Of a DNA stretch of 64,000 bases, positions 1 to 11,568 are shown in pieces. The notes below the pieces were generated by a model that worked only from the letters and a program-made list of their open reading frames with translations, was not told where the DNA came from and did no database searches. Source of the stretch: Margaritispora aquatica. Lineage: Eukaryota > Ascomycota > Leotiomycetes > Helotiales > Discinellaceae. The stretch covers positions 1,302,001 through 1,366,000 of the forward strand of contig VJWN01000004.1 in assembly GCA_007644065.1 (NCBI GenBank). The letters are read 5' to 3'. Position numbers and translations under genes: made by a program. Position 1 is the stretch's first letter; each line of letters starts with the position of its first letter.

Positions 1-3000
1 CGATTGCCAGCAAGATGGAGCTTCTTTAGGCGGACAATTCCTTCAAGAGGACTGAGATCAGAAAGTGCGTTATAGTTCAGATTCAGAACTCGAGTATTGG
101 CAACCAGATATCCGAAACCCTCAGGAAGTGATTCTAAGCCACAATTTGCGAGTTCCAGATACTGCAAATTGAGAAAGTCCGTGGTGGGTTGAAAGGTTCC
201 CAGTCTGTTCCCGGACAAGAAAAGCTTGCGTACTTCGAAGGCCTCATCTAGAAAAGATTGGTCTATGAGACAATCTTCGTGTTGTTCTCGCATGGATAGA
301 CTGTCCAGGTGCTTGGTCTTGAGAAGGCCGGTGACTTTTCCTAACCTGTTTTGATCTAGATAGAGGAGTCGGAGGTTTGGGAACCTGCTCACGTCGATGC
401 TCTCTAGATTGTTACCACTAAGCTTAAGATATTTGAGAGTCCAAAGGACCTCTGAGTCTTCGACTGAGAAGTCACACAGATGATTGTCGACAAGATTGAG
501 ACTAGAGAGAGATCGTAATTCTCCCAAGTGTGCAACTTTGCTGACATGGTTATCTTTCAGATCCAAATCTGTCAATCGCTGTAGACCAGTTCCACTGAAA
601 TCAAGTGTCTGCACAGAATTGCCTCGCAGACGTAGACTCAGAAGCCCATCCAGACGATCTACCCCCTTCAATGACTTGATTTTGTTGTTGTCTGCCCTCA
701 AGCTTCTCATATGGACGAGGGATTTGAAAGCGGAAAGCGAATCTAGCTCGTTGTTGGATACGTCAACATATTGCAAGTTCTGCAGATGACACCATGCAGT
801 CAAGTCGGATAACACATTGTGTGTGATGCGAAGCTGGCGTACAGTCCGAGGAACTCCATCAAGTTGTGTAAGTTGGTTATGAGAGACATCCAGCTCCTCA
901 ATCTCACCACAGAACTCATCAAGCTTGTGTAGATTAGAAAGTTTTTTGTCCCTGAGCTCCAACTCCTTCATGTTATCCCAAAATGGCTCATATGGTTCAA
1001 CTTCTGTGATCTTCTCTACTAAAGTTTTGATCGACAATGATAATGTCTTCCTGTTATCACCTCCCATGACGTAGCGTTGATTTTGAGCGACATAGCTAAC
1101 ATCGAGACCCATTGTGTCATCAGCCTGATGCATTGTGAAGTCTGACATGGGCGTGAGCGTCAAGGTTCCAATTTCATGGGTTGGACGAGGCGTAGCAAGC
1201 ATTAAGCTGTCAACTCGCCTGGCAATTGCTGGTGTAGTCACAATTATACTGACGCTTCTTCGGTGTTGCTCTTCAGAACCCTCGTTGAATGATTCCTCAT
1301 CTCGCTCCTCTATACGAGACACAGGTCGGCCAGCAAAGGAATGGCCCGCGACAGACACACGACGAGATGTTGTCCTCAAGGCACTTCGCGTTCGTGAAGA
1401 GCTGCTGGTCGAATTTCCAGACTTCTTAGTAACAATAACGCTTGAATTGCTAGCTTCCTCAGCTGAATCGGACTCATTATCAACCTGTGCTTCTGATTGA
1501 AAACTAGCGTCATCGTACTCGGGATTTTGAATTATGGACTCCAGTGGAGATGAAAACATGATGGTAACTTTGCGCTTTCTTTGAGGTGTATGTGTGACAC
1601 GATCTTCGTGAATAGATATCTCCCTCTCAACCTCTTCAATGAATTCTTCTGTAGTGGCGTGCGTGATTGTTCGACTTCGTATACTCTCTGCTGGCGCAGT
1701 AGATTTTGCCTTTGGAGCATCGCTCTCTGCCCATGATGTGGACTTAGTCCCAGATTCAGAAGGTGGTCCACTATGTGTGAATTGAGAACCTCTCGATGGC
1801 TCAGAGGCAGGAGAGCTATCGATGATAATCTCGGGGATATCAGCAGAAAGTCTACGCGGCTGGCCATGATAAGAGCGCTCAGAATTTCCCCATTCAACAT
1901 TCAATTGGGCAACTCGTGCCTCCTCAATTCGTTTAGCAGCTACGGCCTTTATTCTTTGCATCTCCTGCGTCTCATCTACGGACAAGTCGGGAATGTCACC
2001 GAAGGGATCTTCTTCCGATTCATCCGAGGGAAGGAAGTTTTGGCCTTCACCACTGCTCCTCCTCTTCACCCATCTATTGCTCTCGCGATCAAAGACCATA
2101 CCCGCTAGCTGCTCGGGAATCAAATGAGAAACTGTATGAGGTGCAATCACTCGACGGGAGTCAGATCCTCGTGACGATCCAGTTGGTATGGATTGGACGG
2201 TCGATTGCCCACTAGATGAAAGTGATCCTTGTGTCTGGAAGTCAGCTTCAATGCTATTGTCATCGGTAGGTATAGATGATGTTGAATGCTTCCTCTTTCT
2301 GACGACATCAGGGTTTTCCGATATCTGAGTATTTGGCGGATCGCTGGCGATTGTGCTATCCATGATGGATTTGGTTTCTTTCCTGGAAATAGTGTCTTCT
2401 ATTGATTTGTCCAATTCCCGAGCAGCCAGAAGTGCCTCTTTGGCCATGGCCATAGATCTGATAGACGAGGCAACAACTCCATCAGCCTCACTCATCTCCT
2501 GATACTTCCTTAAGTGATCGAGGAGAGCAGGATCATCTTGTACGAGTGGCAATCGTGTCAGTGGTTTGCCTTCTCGGCTTGGAGGTCTGGAGAATCTTTC
2601 TATAGTAGATTCCTGGTATGAGTCTTCAATATCGTCGTCTTGGATCTCAATTTCTGCGGACTGATTTCGATCGTTCTCATTTTCAGACTCCTCGAGGCTG
2701 GTGAGTCCGCTTCGAGCTTTACCACGAATACCAGCCATGATTTTCCTGGCCTCGTCCAAGAAGTCTTGCGTCGTAACTGAGCCCTTCCGACTGTCATTTA
2801 ACATCTGTTGAGCCATGCCAAGTGTACCAGAAACTCGTAAAGGGTCAGTCGAATCGAGTTCTGCCTGGATTTGGGCTATTTTCTTCTGTTGGAGCAGTCT
2901 CAGTCGGTCATCAGAAGAAAGTTGTTTTTCTTGCGGCGGGCCACTTTCTGATAGAATGCTGCTTCTCTGACTTGGTGTTGGTGTTCTTGGCCTCAATATC

Positions 3001-5135
3001 TGTCGCATGGCAAGAACAGTTGCATGCGCTGCTTGTTGGTCATCACCGTGTCTAGCATCTTTCCTTTTCCTACCAATGACCGACTGCATCTGCTGATGCG
3101 TTTCTTTCAACAACTCCAGTTCTGTCTCTTCGTGTCTGATCTCTTCATATTCATCATCAGAGCGGTGCAGCGTCCGTCGTCGTTTGGGAGTCGGATCTTT
3201 TAGCGGTGTTTTGGGCAACCGTTTGCCTTCAGAGTCTCCTGTTCGTTTCCTTGGTGTTTGTAGGTCTTCCTGCCTCTGTGAAGCAGGCATCTCGGGATTT
3301 GAAGAACTCGTTGTTCGTGGCCGAGTACTCTTTCTTGAGCTCATACCCTGCGTTGTAGTACTGTTCCGGCGACGAGCAATGGCATTGTCTTCTAAAGCAG
3401 GAGAAGGCTCAAGTTGAAACCTGAAACTCGAATGGTCGCGCGGATTGAGACGAGGCAGAGATATGCTCTCCTTGTCATCGTCGAAGACCTCTGATTCACT
3501 CGATCCGTAAGATTCACTGAAGCGAAAGCTATCCAAGTCACCTTCTCCAAAGCTTTGGTATGTCCGACCTTTTCCTTGTTTTTTATCCGGACTTGAGGCA
3601 GCCACGAATGCGTTGTTTAGCTCTGAATTTGTAGGCTCTGTCCTTGAATTAGATGTGACACCGTTGCCACTTTGATCTTCCACAACACCTTCAAATTGAC
3701 TCAGCCTTCGTAGAAGTTTTTGGTTGGTGAAAGTATCGTAGGCCCCAAAAAGCTTCAGAGGGCTGCCAGAGCTACTGTTTTGTTCCTTTCCAGTAGGTTT
3801 CCTCGGACTTGTTCGTGGAGTCTGTGGGTCAAGCATCGAATCTTTGGCAACCGCTGGCTCGTGATATTCATTAGATACCCGAGTTTTCCTGATGACCGGC
3901 AGCTGTTTTGGCGTACTGGCTTGCATGGAATGCTCGGGTAGCATCGCGGACTCGTCAATCGCAGGAAGAGAAGACGGACTGAGCATTCGCTGTTGGAAAG
4001 ATCCCTCCTGAGAATATCCACCTCTTCGAAGGTTGATAAAATTGCCATTGTGCGCATAGTCATCCGTTTCTTGAGTCGTGTTTGTGGGTAGAAATGCAGA
4101 AGATTCCATCTCATCTTCAATTGACTGAACAGGGTCATCCTCGCGAATATCCTTTAGTCTTCGCTTCAATTCTTCGGCTGCAAGTGGAGTAGGATCGCCT
4201 TTTTGTTTCGCCGGGTTCTGCCTTGTCATGAAGATAGGACTTAGCTCCTCATTCCTTGTATCACTCTGACCACTAATTGTGCGATTTCGTGCATCTTTGA
4301 TGTCCAGCAGAGATGAATCTGGCATCGAAGGACCGTCCGAGGGAGGAGCTCTACCGAGTGAAGCTGCTGCTGGTCGAAATGTACTGCTTCGACTCAGGTC
4401 GTCGGCTGTGAAATCACTTCCCGCTGGCTCGGTCATTATATACCTCATTCCTTTGGGTTTTCGCTCTTCGGTTTGTCCATTCCCACTTCCCTTGATGGAA
4501 TTGCCCTCGGCTGAATTCTCCTCCGGTAATGACTGCTGCTGGAAATGATAGGGTGGTGGGCTGGACGGTAGAGCAACACTGCTATCCTTCCTATTTCGAG
4601 AGAGGCCCTTCACGGGAGATGATGTTTGGGAAGGTGGTGGACGAAACATATTTTCGAGGCCAGCAGGACTAAAGAGGTCGCATTGCTCGCCATAAGCGAC
4701 CTCCCCATGGAGTAGTCTTCGCTTCCATTCTGGTGCTTCGCGAGTACTCTTTTGTGGTGAAATGCTATGCGATTTGTGCTGAACGGTATGGCATTGCGTT
4801 GAAGCAGTCGTTGAAGTAGAAAGCGCACGAGATGTCCTCCTGCTTGGATTGTCGTTTGCAACGTCTTTTAATTTGGACGGCTGCCGAACAGAGCGCTGCG
4901 ATAATGGTATGTTGTTCTCACTAAGACTTCTTTCTCCTAGGGCACTGCTGTCTCCTTCCAATGGCGCCGCCCAAGCTTGCTTTTGTGGATTGAATTTTGG
5001 TATCTTAGTTATTGGAGGTCGTTGTGATGATGTACTATTCGATAAAGAAGGAAGAGATGGCGGTGGAGGAGAGCCCTCGCAGATAGGATCCGATGGCCAG
5101 TCCTCAGACAGCTCTTCGAGCCAGGCGTGCTCCAT
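1..5135 (-). CDS. cdc11: Septation initiation network scaffold, Cdc11/Nud1 type (3' partial)
   Basis: One open frame runs on the minus strand from the ATG at 5135 to the window edge without a stop, giving at least 1711 residues with the C-terminus missing. The N-terminus carries a short acidic Trp motif (WLEELSEDW), followed by more than 1000 Ser/Pro/Gln-rich residues that look disordered. The last 350 or so residues (roughly 1-1050 of the window) are leucine-rich repeats with units such as LKKLHLAGN. This architecture, a very long disordered N-terminal part plus C-terminal repeats, is that of fungal Cdc11 (fission yeast), Nud1 (budding yeast) and SnaD (Aspergillus). These proteins sit at the spindle pole body and recruit the kinase cascade that triggers septation. 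No intron is needed. The start lies just downstream of the promoter shared with the gene at 5772. An unrelated LRR protein is possible but less likely. Confidence 0.75.
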   Translation of the reverse strand, partial: MEHAWLEELSEDWPSDPICEGSPPPPSLPSLSNSTSSQRPPITKIPKFNPQKQAWAAPLEGDSSALGERSLSENNIPLSQRSVRQPSKLKDVANDNPSRRTSRALSTSTTASTQCHTVQHKSHSISPQKSTREAPEWKRRLLHGEVAYGEQCDLFSPAGLENMFRPPPSQTSSPVKGLSRNRKDSSVALPSSPPPYHFQQQSLPEENSAEGNSIKGSGNGQTEERKPKGMRYIMTEPAGSDFTADDLSRSSTFRPAAASLGRAPPSDGPSMPDSSLLDIKDARNRTISGQSDTRNEELSPIFMTRQNPAKQKGDPTPLAAEELKRRLKDIREDDPVQSIEDEMESSAFLPTNTTQETDDYAHNGNFINLRRGGYSQEGSFQQRMLSPSSLPAIDESAMLPEHSMQASTPKQLPVIRKTRVSNEYHEPAVAKDSMLDPQTPRTSPRKPTGKEQNSSSGSPLKLFGAYDTFTNQKLLRRLSQFEGVVEDQSGNGVTSNSRTEPTNSELNNAFVAASSPDKKQGKGRTYQSFGEGDLDSFRFSESYGSSESEVFDDDKESISLPRLNPRDHSSFRFQLEPSPALEDNAIARRRNSTTTQGMSSRKSTRPRTTSSSNPEMPASQRQEDLQTPRKRTGDSEGKRLPKTPLKDPTPKRRRTLHRSDDEYEEIRHEETELELLKETHQQMQSVIGRKRKDARHGDDQQAAHATVLAMRQILRPRTPTPSQRSSILSESGPPQEKQLSSDDRLRLLQQKKIAQIQAELDSTDPLRVSGTLGMAQQMLNDSRKGSVTTQDFLDEARKIMAGIRGKARSGLTSLEESENENDRNQSAEIEIQDDDIEDSYQESTIERFSRPPSREGKPLTRLPLVQDDPALLDHLRKYQEMSEADGVVASSIRSMAMAKEALLAARELDKSIEDTISRKETKSIMDSTIASDPPNTQISENPDVVRKRKHSTSSIPTDDNSIEADFQTQGSLSSSGQSTVQSIPTGSSRGSDSRRVIAPHTVSHLIPEQLAGMVFDRESNRWVKRRSSGEGQNFLPSDESEEDPFGDIPDLSVDETQEMQRIKAVAAKRIEEARVAQLNVEWGNSERSYHGQPRRLSADIPEIIIDSSPASEPSRGSQFTHSGPPSESGTKSTSWAESDAPKAKSTAPAESIRSRTITHATTEEFIEEVEREISIHEDRVTHTPQRKRKVTIMFSSPLESIIQNPEYDDASFQSEAQVDNESDSAEEASNSSVIVTKKSGNSTSSSSRTRSALRTTSRRVSVAGHSFAGRPVSRIEERDEESFNEGSEEQHRRSVSIIVTTPAIARRVDSLMLATPRPTHEIGTLTLTPMSDFTMHQADDTMGLDVSYVAQNQRYVMGGDNRKTLSLSIKTLVEKITEVEPYEPFWDNMKELELRDKKLSNLHKLDEFCGEIEELDVSHNQLTQLDGVPRTVRQLRITHNVLSDLTAWCHLQNLQYVDVSNNELDSLSAFKSLVHMRSLRADNNKIKSLKGVDRLDGLLSLRLRGNSVQTLDFSGTGLQRLTDLDLKDNHVSKVAHLGELRSLSSLNLVDNHLCDFSVEDSEVLWTLKYLKLSGNNLESIDVSRFPNLRLLYLDQNRLGKVTGLLKTKHLDSLSMREQHEDCLIDQSFLDEAFEVRKLFLSGNRLGTFQPTTDFLNLQYLELANCGLESLPEGFGYLVANTRVLNLNYNALSDLSPLEGIVRLKKLHLAGN

Positions 5136-5771
5136 TGCGACTATATTTGGGGTCGTTGGTTGATCGCGGGGATTTATCAAATGCTAGCCATGCACGCGAT
5201 TGTTGTTGAGCTGGTTGTTTTGCTTAGCGATTGAGCGAAGTTGGCGCAAATAATGCGATATGGGATAAACTAACTCTAGTTGTGAAAGAGTGACTATGCT
5301 GTTTATGTTGGTAAGAGGTAGTGTATGTCGCGTCGTATTCTCTGTCTCTTCTCACTCTGCCCAAGTAGCCTTGATACAACTTCGCGACTTTGGTGTGGGT
5401 TCAAGTTCAGATCGGCCTGACCTGGTTGCTGAGCAACGACGGCCAAGACTTTTCCCCGCCAAAATCTTTCACATCTCAACCTTCAAATACTGTATGGAAG
5501 ATCAATCAACGATATTGAAAGACGATGATGCTACAAAAATGATTTACAAAGAAAGATGATTTCTTGTCACCAAATTCACATGTAGATACAATAAACAACA
5601 GTCGTTGATATATTATGTCGGTGTATTTCTGTGTCTCGCCGAACCCAAGTGCTACCACTTAACGCGCTCCTCGTGACTTCGTGTTCCTGGTCAACCGCGC
5701 CAACCCATTCACTCCCGCGACCTCAGCAGAACGGCATCAAAATTCTCATGCGCTCGTAGGCTTTCTTGAAG
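5136..5771. promoter_or_regulatory. Shared upstream region of two divergent genes
   Basis: This is 636 bases between the minus-strand scaffold gene and the plus-strand gene at 5772, so it should hold both promoters and 5' leaders. Short open frames here lack coding character. I recognise no specific operator. Confidence 0.5.
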
Positions 5772-8700
5772 ATGGTCTATCGTAATGGAGGGGGCTCCGA
5801 GTACTCTGTAGAGAGTAGTGAAGAGCCCTACTATTGTGCACCAACCTACAAGCCCTCCGACATTATATGTCCCGGTTCCGACACAGAAGAAACCCCGGAG
5901 GAAACAGCAGCAAAGCGACAACGCTACGAGGATGCAGCTAGAAGATACAAGGCTGGTGAGAGACCTAGAATACTTTCTGCGGGTTTAAAGGGGCCTTTTG
6001 ATGCTACATCAGGATGGATCAATCCATGGCGCCATCGTGCGCGAGGTCCAAAAGGGGAAGACTGGTGGCAGCCTGGGTCCGACAATATGCTATTCACGCG
6101 CGAGAACGTCATGACGAGAGCTGCTGCTTATGGACTTGGATACATGACTCCCAAAGAAGCGCTTGCGTGGTGTAAAGCTTCGGCACAAGACCAGCTTGAT
6201 AGCCAACTCGAAGGAAGCCGTCAAGAAAGACTGATCAAGTCAGTCGAGCAAGTAAACAGTGAAGAAATGGATTCTGGAGATGAAGAAGAGGAAGTAGAGT
6301 TAATGGACGACATAGTTGATGACGAAGAAGACTCTCGTATTCAGAGACTGTCGATGGCAAACAACTATGCCACTACGCCTTTCACAGATGAAGATAGCAC
6401 AAGAGGAATAAAACGGCCAATAAATACAAATTGGCTGAAAGGGTCTTATATATCCAAACGTGCCAAATGGGATGGACCAGACCTCCCTTCACCAACACCT
6501 GCAACGAGTTTAAACTATCCCAAAGAAAAGCGGCGACAGCCTCTCAAAACGCAGCGAGCAACGTCCAATATGATACAGCGACCAGTCCCATCACCTGGCT
6601 TCGAAAGAATCCAACGCCCACGGCATCTCTCCATGACACAATTGCCTCATTCCGACCGTGTTGCCAATAACAAACAGCAAAAAGCCCCATCTCGACGGAG
6701 TGAGGGCAGACATCCACGCCACGATCAATCTACTGCATCTCAACATCGACAAGTGGATGGAATGGATGAATATCATGATGAGCTGCAAGAATTCGCTCCG
6801 AGCTCGTTTTCCTCTCAATCATCTCGACCGAGGTCAAGGGGATCGACCAAGGACCTAGCAGATTTTGGCATGTCAGATCTAGAGCCTGATGAACTCGCGA
6901 CAACTCCTTACGATAGCCCTCGAACCAAGAATAAAGGCAATAGCACTCTAATTTTCAGTGCTAACTCGATTAAGCTTCCATCACTTCCTCAGACGTTGTC
7001 TTCGGATCGAGGTCGTCATGTGGATTTTGAGGACGAAGATAGCTTTGTCACAGAGGTGGCCCCTTCATCTCAGGATTTGGAGAAATTCATGTTTAGGAAG
7101 AAGCGTAAGATTTCTGCAAGAGAGCTTCCTACGAGTTCAAACCAGAAATTAAGCAAGAGTAATCCTAGTTCTGTGAAGGTGAAGTTGTTGACAACTACAC
7201 GATTATCCTCCATGCAGTCTGCCAGCTCGCCAATATCCAATCATTCTATGTCAGAAAGCGAGGAAAGTGATATTGCAGCTAAGGCGAGAAGATCACAGTC
7301 GAGTTTCAAAGATGAGACAGTCGCTACTGAGGTCCTGTTTGGTGATATTAAGAAGCTCATCTCCTCCGACAGTGTCAAGAGGGTAAAATCTCTACCTCTA
7401 TCCTTCACTAGCAAAAATTTGCCTGAGGAAAAAAAACAGAGGTTGGGACGTATCTTGAAAGAGAGGAATAGCTTTTTGATCCACTCTTCGCACATAATAC
7501 AACCAAAAACTCGACACTCTTTCAAGAGATTACCGAACATCGAGCCTATCCTCAGACCTACAATAGAGACTTCTCCTCAATCGCCGGCAGCTGACATACA
7601 ATCCCATGTTGTATCCGAAGAAACGATGCTAGAGCCCCACGAGCAGTTATTGGCCGAACAAGGGCTTGATGCTGCTAAGATGCCTAACAATGCTCTCTCT
7701 CAGGATCCAAGCGATTTTAGCACTCAGTCTTTCAATACTACACCAACGTGTTCTCGGAGGAGTCCATCTAAGCCGCTTCCTTCAAACAAGAAATCATCTA
7801 AAATATCCAGACTGAAGAGATTCTCCTTTGAGAATGCTCTCGGGGGACTATTATTCTCCCCAATGAGCGCTTCGCTTAATGATATCCCAACCACCTCAAA
7901 AGTCACCGCACCACTTGAGAGACAGGAAGAAACTCGTGGGAAGCATGAAGGAACCCCTGCTCAGACGGGATTTGATGATTATCAGGCTTACATCAAGGGT
8001 AGTATAATAGACGAAATTGGTGGCAGACCAGATGACATACATTCGGAAGAACCGACTAGCGATGCCAGTCCACGCCATTCAATCGCTGCTGGCCGTGAAG
8101 AAGATGGAAATGTTATAGATCAGATTGACAAGGCTCCTTCCCAAAAAGCATCAATTACAAGTCCCGATAGTCATGCTAGAAGTCCTAGTTGTCTTCGAAG
8201 TATCCGTCGGTCTCCTATAGAAGCGCCAAGACCTGCTCCCCTATCGCCGGGCGCGATCAGCGTAGGTGAAGGTGAAGGCTCCTCTGGGTCAGATCAAGAT
8301 CTGCATCAATCCTCAATTTCAAACACTCTAGCAGATGGGTTTATTGACGAGATAGTCCACAAAAATTCACAGGAAAATGGCTTAGAAAATGAAAAGCCTG
8401 TAACGAGCTCCCATCACACAGCCTCGCCAAAGCCAGTCAAAGAATCCGAAGATTCTGAAGAGGTCAACCACCCCATAGATCTAAGCGATATGTATAATGA
8501 TGAGAGTGAGCAAGCCTCAACCCCACGGGTTCCAGTTGCTCAGAGTCCATTCGCTACAGAGCTTTTTATTGTTGAGAAGTCGATATTGGAACCTGATGCG
8601 ACCCATGCCCCCGCACCTGTAATTGATGCAGATTCAGACACAAGTTGGGAAAGAGGTGTACCTCAAAGCCCTTGGGCAATTGGTGCCTCTGACAACTTGA

Positions 8701-9587
8701 TCACTCTTCCGTCTATAATTTTGACAGAGCATGCGCCATTGCAACATTCTCCGCAAGACCCTGATCTAGCATTTTCTACTGTCTTGCAAGGTGTTGTGCT
8801 CAAAAAGCAGGGCGGTGTAACGAATGAAAATTCACATCAAAGGACTGATGATGAGGATGACTTCAGCATTAGACCATTCAGAGATTTGATGTCTCCGTCG
8901 CCATCCCCTGTTCGTCGACGTTCTGCTCCGCAAAGGATCCCCACGGATACCCAGCAGCTGGTCAATGATACACTGCAAAATCCATGGGCCAGCAGTTTGA
9001 AGAAATCTATTGCCAGAAAGTCACATAAGCGTGTTTCCTTCGACAACGTTCCACTTCAAGCCAATAATGAAGACGGAGACGATAGAATACCTCCCGGCTC
9101 ACCACCTCCACAAGATGATGACCTGCTCAATGAGGTTATATTTGGAGCTGGTTTCACTCGAGCCATGCCTTTCAGTAATCATTTCAAGGTAGCCAGAAGA
9201 TTTTCTCACATTCTGCCAGATGGTACAAAATCCCCATCGAAAAGCAGTCCTCCTTTAAGCGCTCAAGCCGAAGCTTTCATTGCGGCGGACATGGAAGGGC
9301 AAGCGAAGCGACTCCACAAGGCACCTAGTGAAGAATCTCCTACAAGACATCTCCAGGCCAGGAGTGACACGGATGAGAACAGTCACTGGAATGATTGGCA
9401 GGATGAGAGATCTGCCCGTCAATCAGCATCACCAAAGAGATCGCATCACAAACAACAATCTTTTTCAACAAACATGACGAATTTCGATATGGATGAAGCG
9501 CTCAATCAGATGGGTGATTTCTTGGAAGATTGGTCTGTGGAAGCGGAGCTTAAGAAAGTGCAAGAGCCAAGCTCTCACAAAGAATAA
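5772..9587 (+). CDS. Large low-complexity protein of unknown function, conserved N-terminus
   Basis: A single uninterrupted 1271-residue frame. A TTG lies two codons upstream in frame, but the ATG at 5772 is the sensible start. The only ordered-looking part is the N-terminus, where a block at about residues 55-115 contains ILSAGLKGPFD, SGWINPWR and the tryptophan-rich EDWWQPGSDN. It continues into an acidic coiled-looking stretch near residue 165. The rest is Ser/Pro/Glu-rich with many SP sites and basic patches, which suggests a phosphorylated nuclear protein. The last 60 residues are acidic and may form a helix (NQMGDFLEDWSVEAEL). It resembles ascomycete proteins often auto-labelled protamine P1-like, a label that should not be trusted. 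No catalytic motif was seen and the function is unknown. Confidence 0.85.
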   Translation: MVYRNGGGSEYSVESSEEPYYCAPTYKPSDIICPGSDTEETPEETAAKRQRYEDAARRYKAGERPRILSAGLKGPFDATSGWINPWRHRARGPKGEDWWQPGSDNMLFTRENVMTRAAAYGLGYMTPKEALAWCKASAQDQLDSQLEGSRQERLIKSVEQVNSEEMDSGDEEEEVELMDDIVDDEEDSRIQRLSMANNYATTPFTDEDSTRGIKRPINTNWLKGSYISKRAKWDGPDLPSPTPATSLNYPKEKRRQPLKTQRATSNMIQRPVPSPGFERIQRPRHLSMTQLPHSDRVANNKQQKAPSRRSEGRHPRHDQSTASQHRQVDGMDEYHDELQEFAPSSFSSQSSRPRSRGSTKDLADFGMSDLEPDELATTPYDSPRTKNKGNSTLIFSANSIKLPSLPQTLSSDRGRHVDFEDEDSFVTEVAPSSQDLEKFMFRKKRKISARELPTSSNQKLSKSNPSSVKVKLLTTTRLSSMQSASSPISNHSMSESEESDIAAKARRSQSSFKDETVATEVLFGDIKKLISSDSVKRVKSLPLSFTSKNLPEEKKQRLGRILKERNSFLIHSSHIIQPKTRHSFKRLPNIEPILRPTIETSPQSPAADIQSHVVSEETMLEPHEQLLAEQGLDAAKMPNNALSQDPSDFSTQSFNTTPTCSRRSPSKPLPSNKKSSKISRLKRFSFENALGGLLFSPMSASLNDIPTTSKVTAPLERQEETRGKHEGTPAQTGFDDYQAYIKGSIIDEIGGRPDDIHSEEPTSDASPRHSIAAGREEDGNVIDQIDKAPSQKASITSPDSHARSPSCLRSIRRSPIEAPRPAPLSPGAISVGEGEGSSGSDQDLHQSSISNTLADGFIDEIVHKNSQENGLENEKPVTSSHHTASPKPVKESEDSEEVNHPIDLSDMYNDESEQASTPRVPVAQSPFATELFIVEKSILEPDATHAPAPVIDADSDTSWERGVPQSPWAIGASDNLITLPSIILTEHAPLQHSPQDPDLAFSTVLQGVVLKKQGGVTNENSHQRTDDEDDFSIRPFRDLMSPSPSPVRRRSAPQRIPTDTQQLVNDTLQNPWASSLKKSIARKSHKRVSFDNVPLQANNEDGDDRIPPGSPPPQDDDLLNEVIFGAGFTRAMPFSNHFKVARRFSHILPDGTKSPSKSSPPLSAQAEAFIAADMEGQAKRLHKAPSEESPTRHLQARSDTDENSHWNDWQDERSARQSASPKRSHHKQQSFSTNMTNFDMDEALNQMGDFLEDWSVEAELKKVQEPSSHKE

Positions 9588-11284
9588 GGAGATGGCGGTG
9601 TAAGGAGGCAGAGGCTATTTGGCCTGGTTTGAGAGTGAAGTAATTAAAGTTGGAGTTGACATATGCATAAAGCAAGGATTGGTCTTGGAGCTGGTTGCTT
9701 TAGCTGTGTCGTGTATAGGTCTTAGGTTTTGCATCAATTGGCTAGTTGCTATGGGCTAGGGGATGAGATGTGTGGACTGATATATTAGCATGGAGTTTGG
9801 TTGCTTATGATGATACCCAGTGAGGTGCATAGACAATGTATACCCTCAGAATCGACATCTGCTGTTCTTTGGTATTTTTCTACGTGCTTTTAGAGGTTCA
9901 CAATTTCGATTTAATCCTGATCATTGGTGAGCAGGACTTTGGAGTTATCACAACATTATGCTGTAAGTGTTAGTTCCAACATAATACTCTAACGACCTGA
10001 TCCAAGCCACTAGACCAACTTCGATACATTGTCAGGGTCTTCAGATCAAAATGCTACCAATCATAGCTCTAGGCACATGCTATGAGCTTGAAGCTTCTTG
10101 AGGTATGTAAACGCTTGAGATGAACCAGTACCATGTGTTATCTGCTCTGATACAGGACTTTAACTTGAAGGCTCTTGGGACGCAAAACCACAAAGCATAT
10201 TCATATCAGGACATCTCCAACTATAGATCAAGGAGAGAGCGAAACATGGACTCTCCAACTCCACAGAGCTTCAAAACAGCCAACGAGCACTTGCCCTTAA
10301 ATCAATTATTTTCCATGCAAGACCCAATGAAACGAGAGCAAAGCGGCGGTCATAACAAAGTCTCGGGCACCCAACACCGTGAAGCTCATCTCGGAAGCTA
10401 GATTTGATGAGGTGTTCACAGCTCACTCGTTCCTGGTGAAGCTACGGTGAACCACACAGGCATGTGAAATGTCAGACAATTTGTATGAGTACTTTCAGTG
10501 ACTTTTGCAGTTGGTTGTATGATGAAGTGGTCAATCGTTCATTGTTGTTGCAACACGTTGTTGGATGGTTGGTCGACAGGATCTAGACGCACAGGCACAG
10601 GCACAGATGCTTCACAATGCCACCACCACACCACACAACACCACACCCACCACACACAAGCGAGGGCAAACAGTAATGAAGGGGTAAGGCAAGGGAAGGC
10701 TGGGCTGGGCTGGGTTGCTCCGGGACGAGGAGAGACTCCCGTTATGCATTGAGCGGATGGCTGATCGCTAGAAGTCAATTCTGGCTTAGTTTGGTTTCAA
10801 CCTGAACTTGTTCTTGTGTCTGTGGGAGTGTTTCTAGGTACCCGAGTGGTATGGAGGGACTAGGTATTTTTGGGTTCTGATATTGATATTGGAGAATACG
10901 AAGAGGAAATCAAAACAATAAATTTACCGAGGCAAAACATGGAGATGTGAGGAATCTTTGTGCCATATCATAAGAATAAGACAATAATGGAAAGTCTAGC
11001 ATCTGGATAAAAGAATATCTGGACTCTAAGGTATAACCAGGTCGTGAATGGACATGGAAGCACAATGATCCGGGGAATTGGGGGGGCAACAAAGGAGAGA
11101 GTATAATTAATGCCCAAATTAAGGTAGGTAGTCCACGACCATTTATTATATTTTAACCATTTGATCGTAAAGAGACTCTGTGTAAGGTTGAAGCTTTAAC
11201 GGCTGCTGTGCTCGAGAGTTGCAGTGCTGTAACCGGTATGTACCTTTATGTGGTACAGTACAGACCGTACTAAACCCATTGGCG

Positions 11285-11313
11285 TCATCATCATCATCAT
11301 CATCATCATCATC
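11285..11313. repeat. Trinucleotide microsatellite (TCA)n
   Basis: About nine to ten perfect TCA units lie 560 bases upstream of the kinase start codon, in its promoter or 5' leader. The tract is non-coding in every gene model made here. Confidence 0.9.
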
Positions 11314-11568
11314 TTCAAACGAGAGGTTCGTCGCTTCGTTCGTTAGTTAGTTAGCTAGTTGGACGTTCCCCAAACAAACAAATTTATTTTCCAGCTTCTG
11401 TTTCCTTTCCCTTGTCAATGCATCAACATTAAGGCCCAATATAATCAACACTTTTACATACCTCACTACCTCACTACACCCCCATACTTCTCTATTGGTA
11501 TCTCTTGAAGTAGAACTGATCGAGAAACAAACGTGGTATACATACGAGCACCTTACCCTTTCAGATCA

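Noticed and set aside
10120..10401. 93-codon plus-strand frame in the intergenic region
   Set aside because: No family resemblance and random-looking composition. It lies in a region of simple sequence between two genes.
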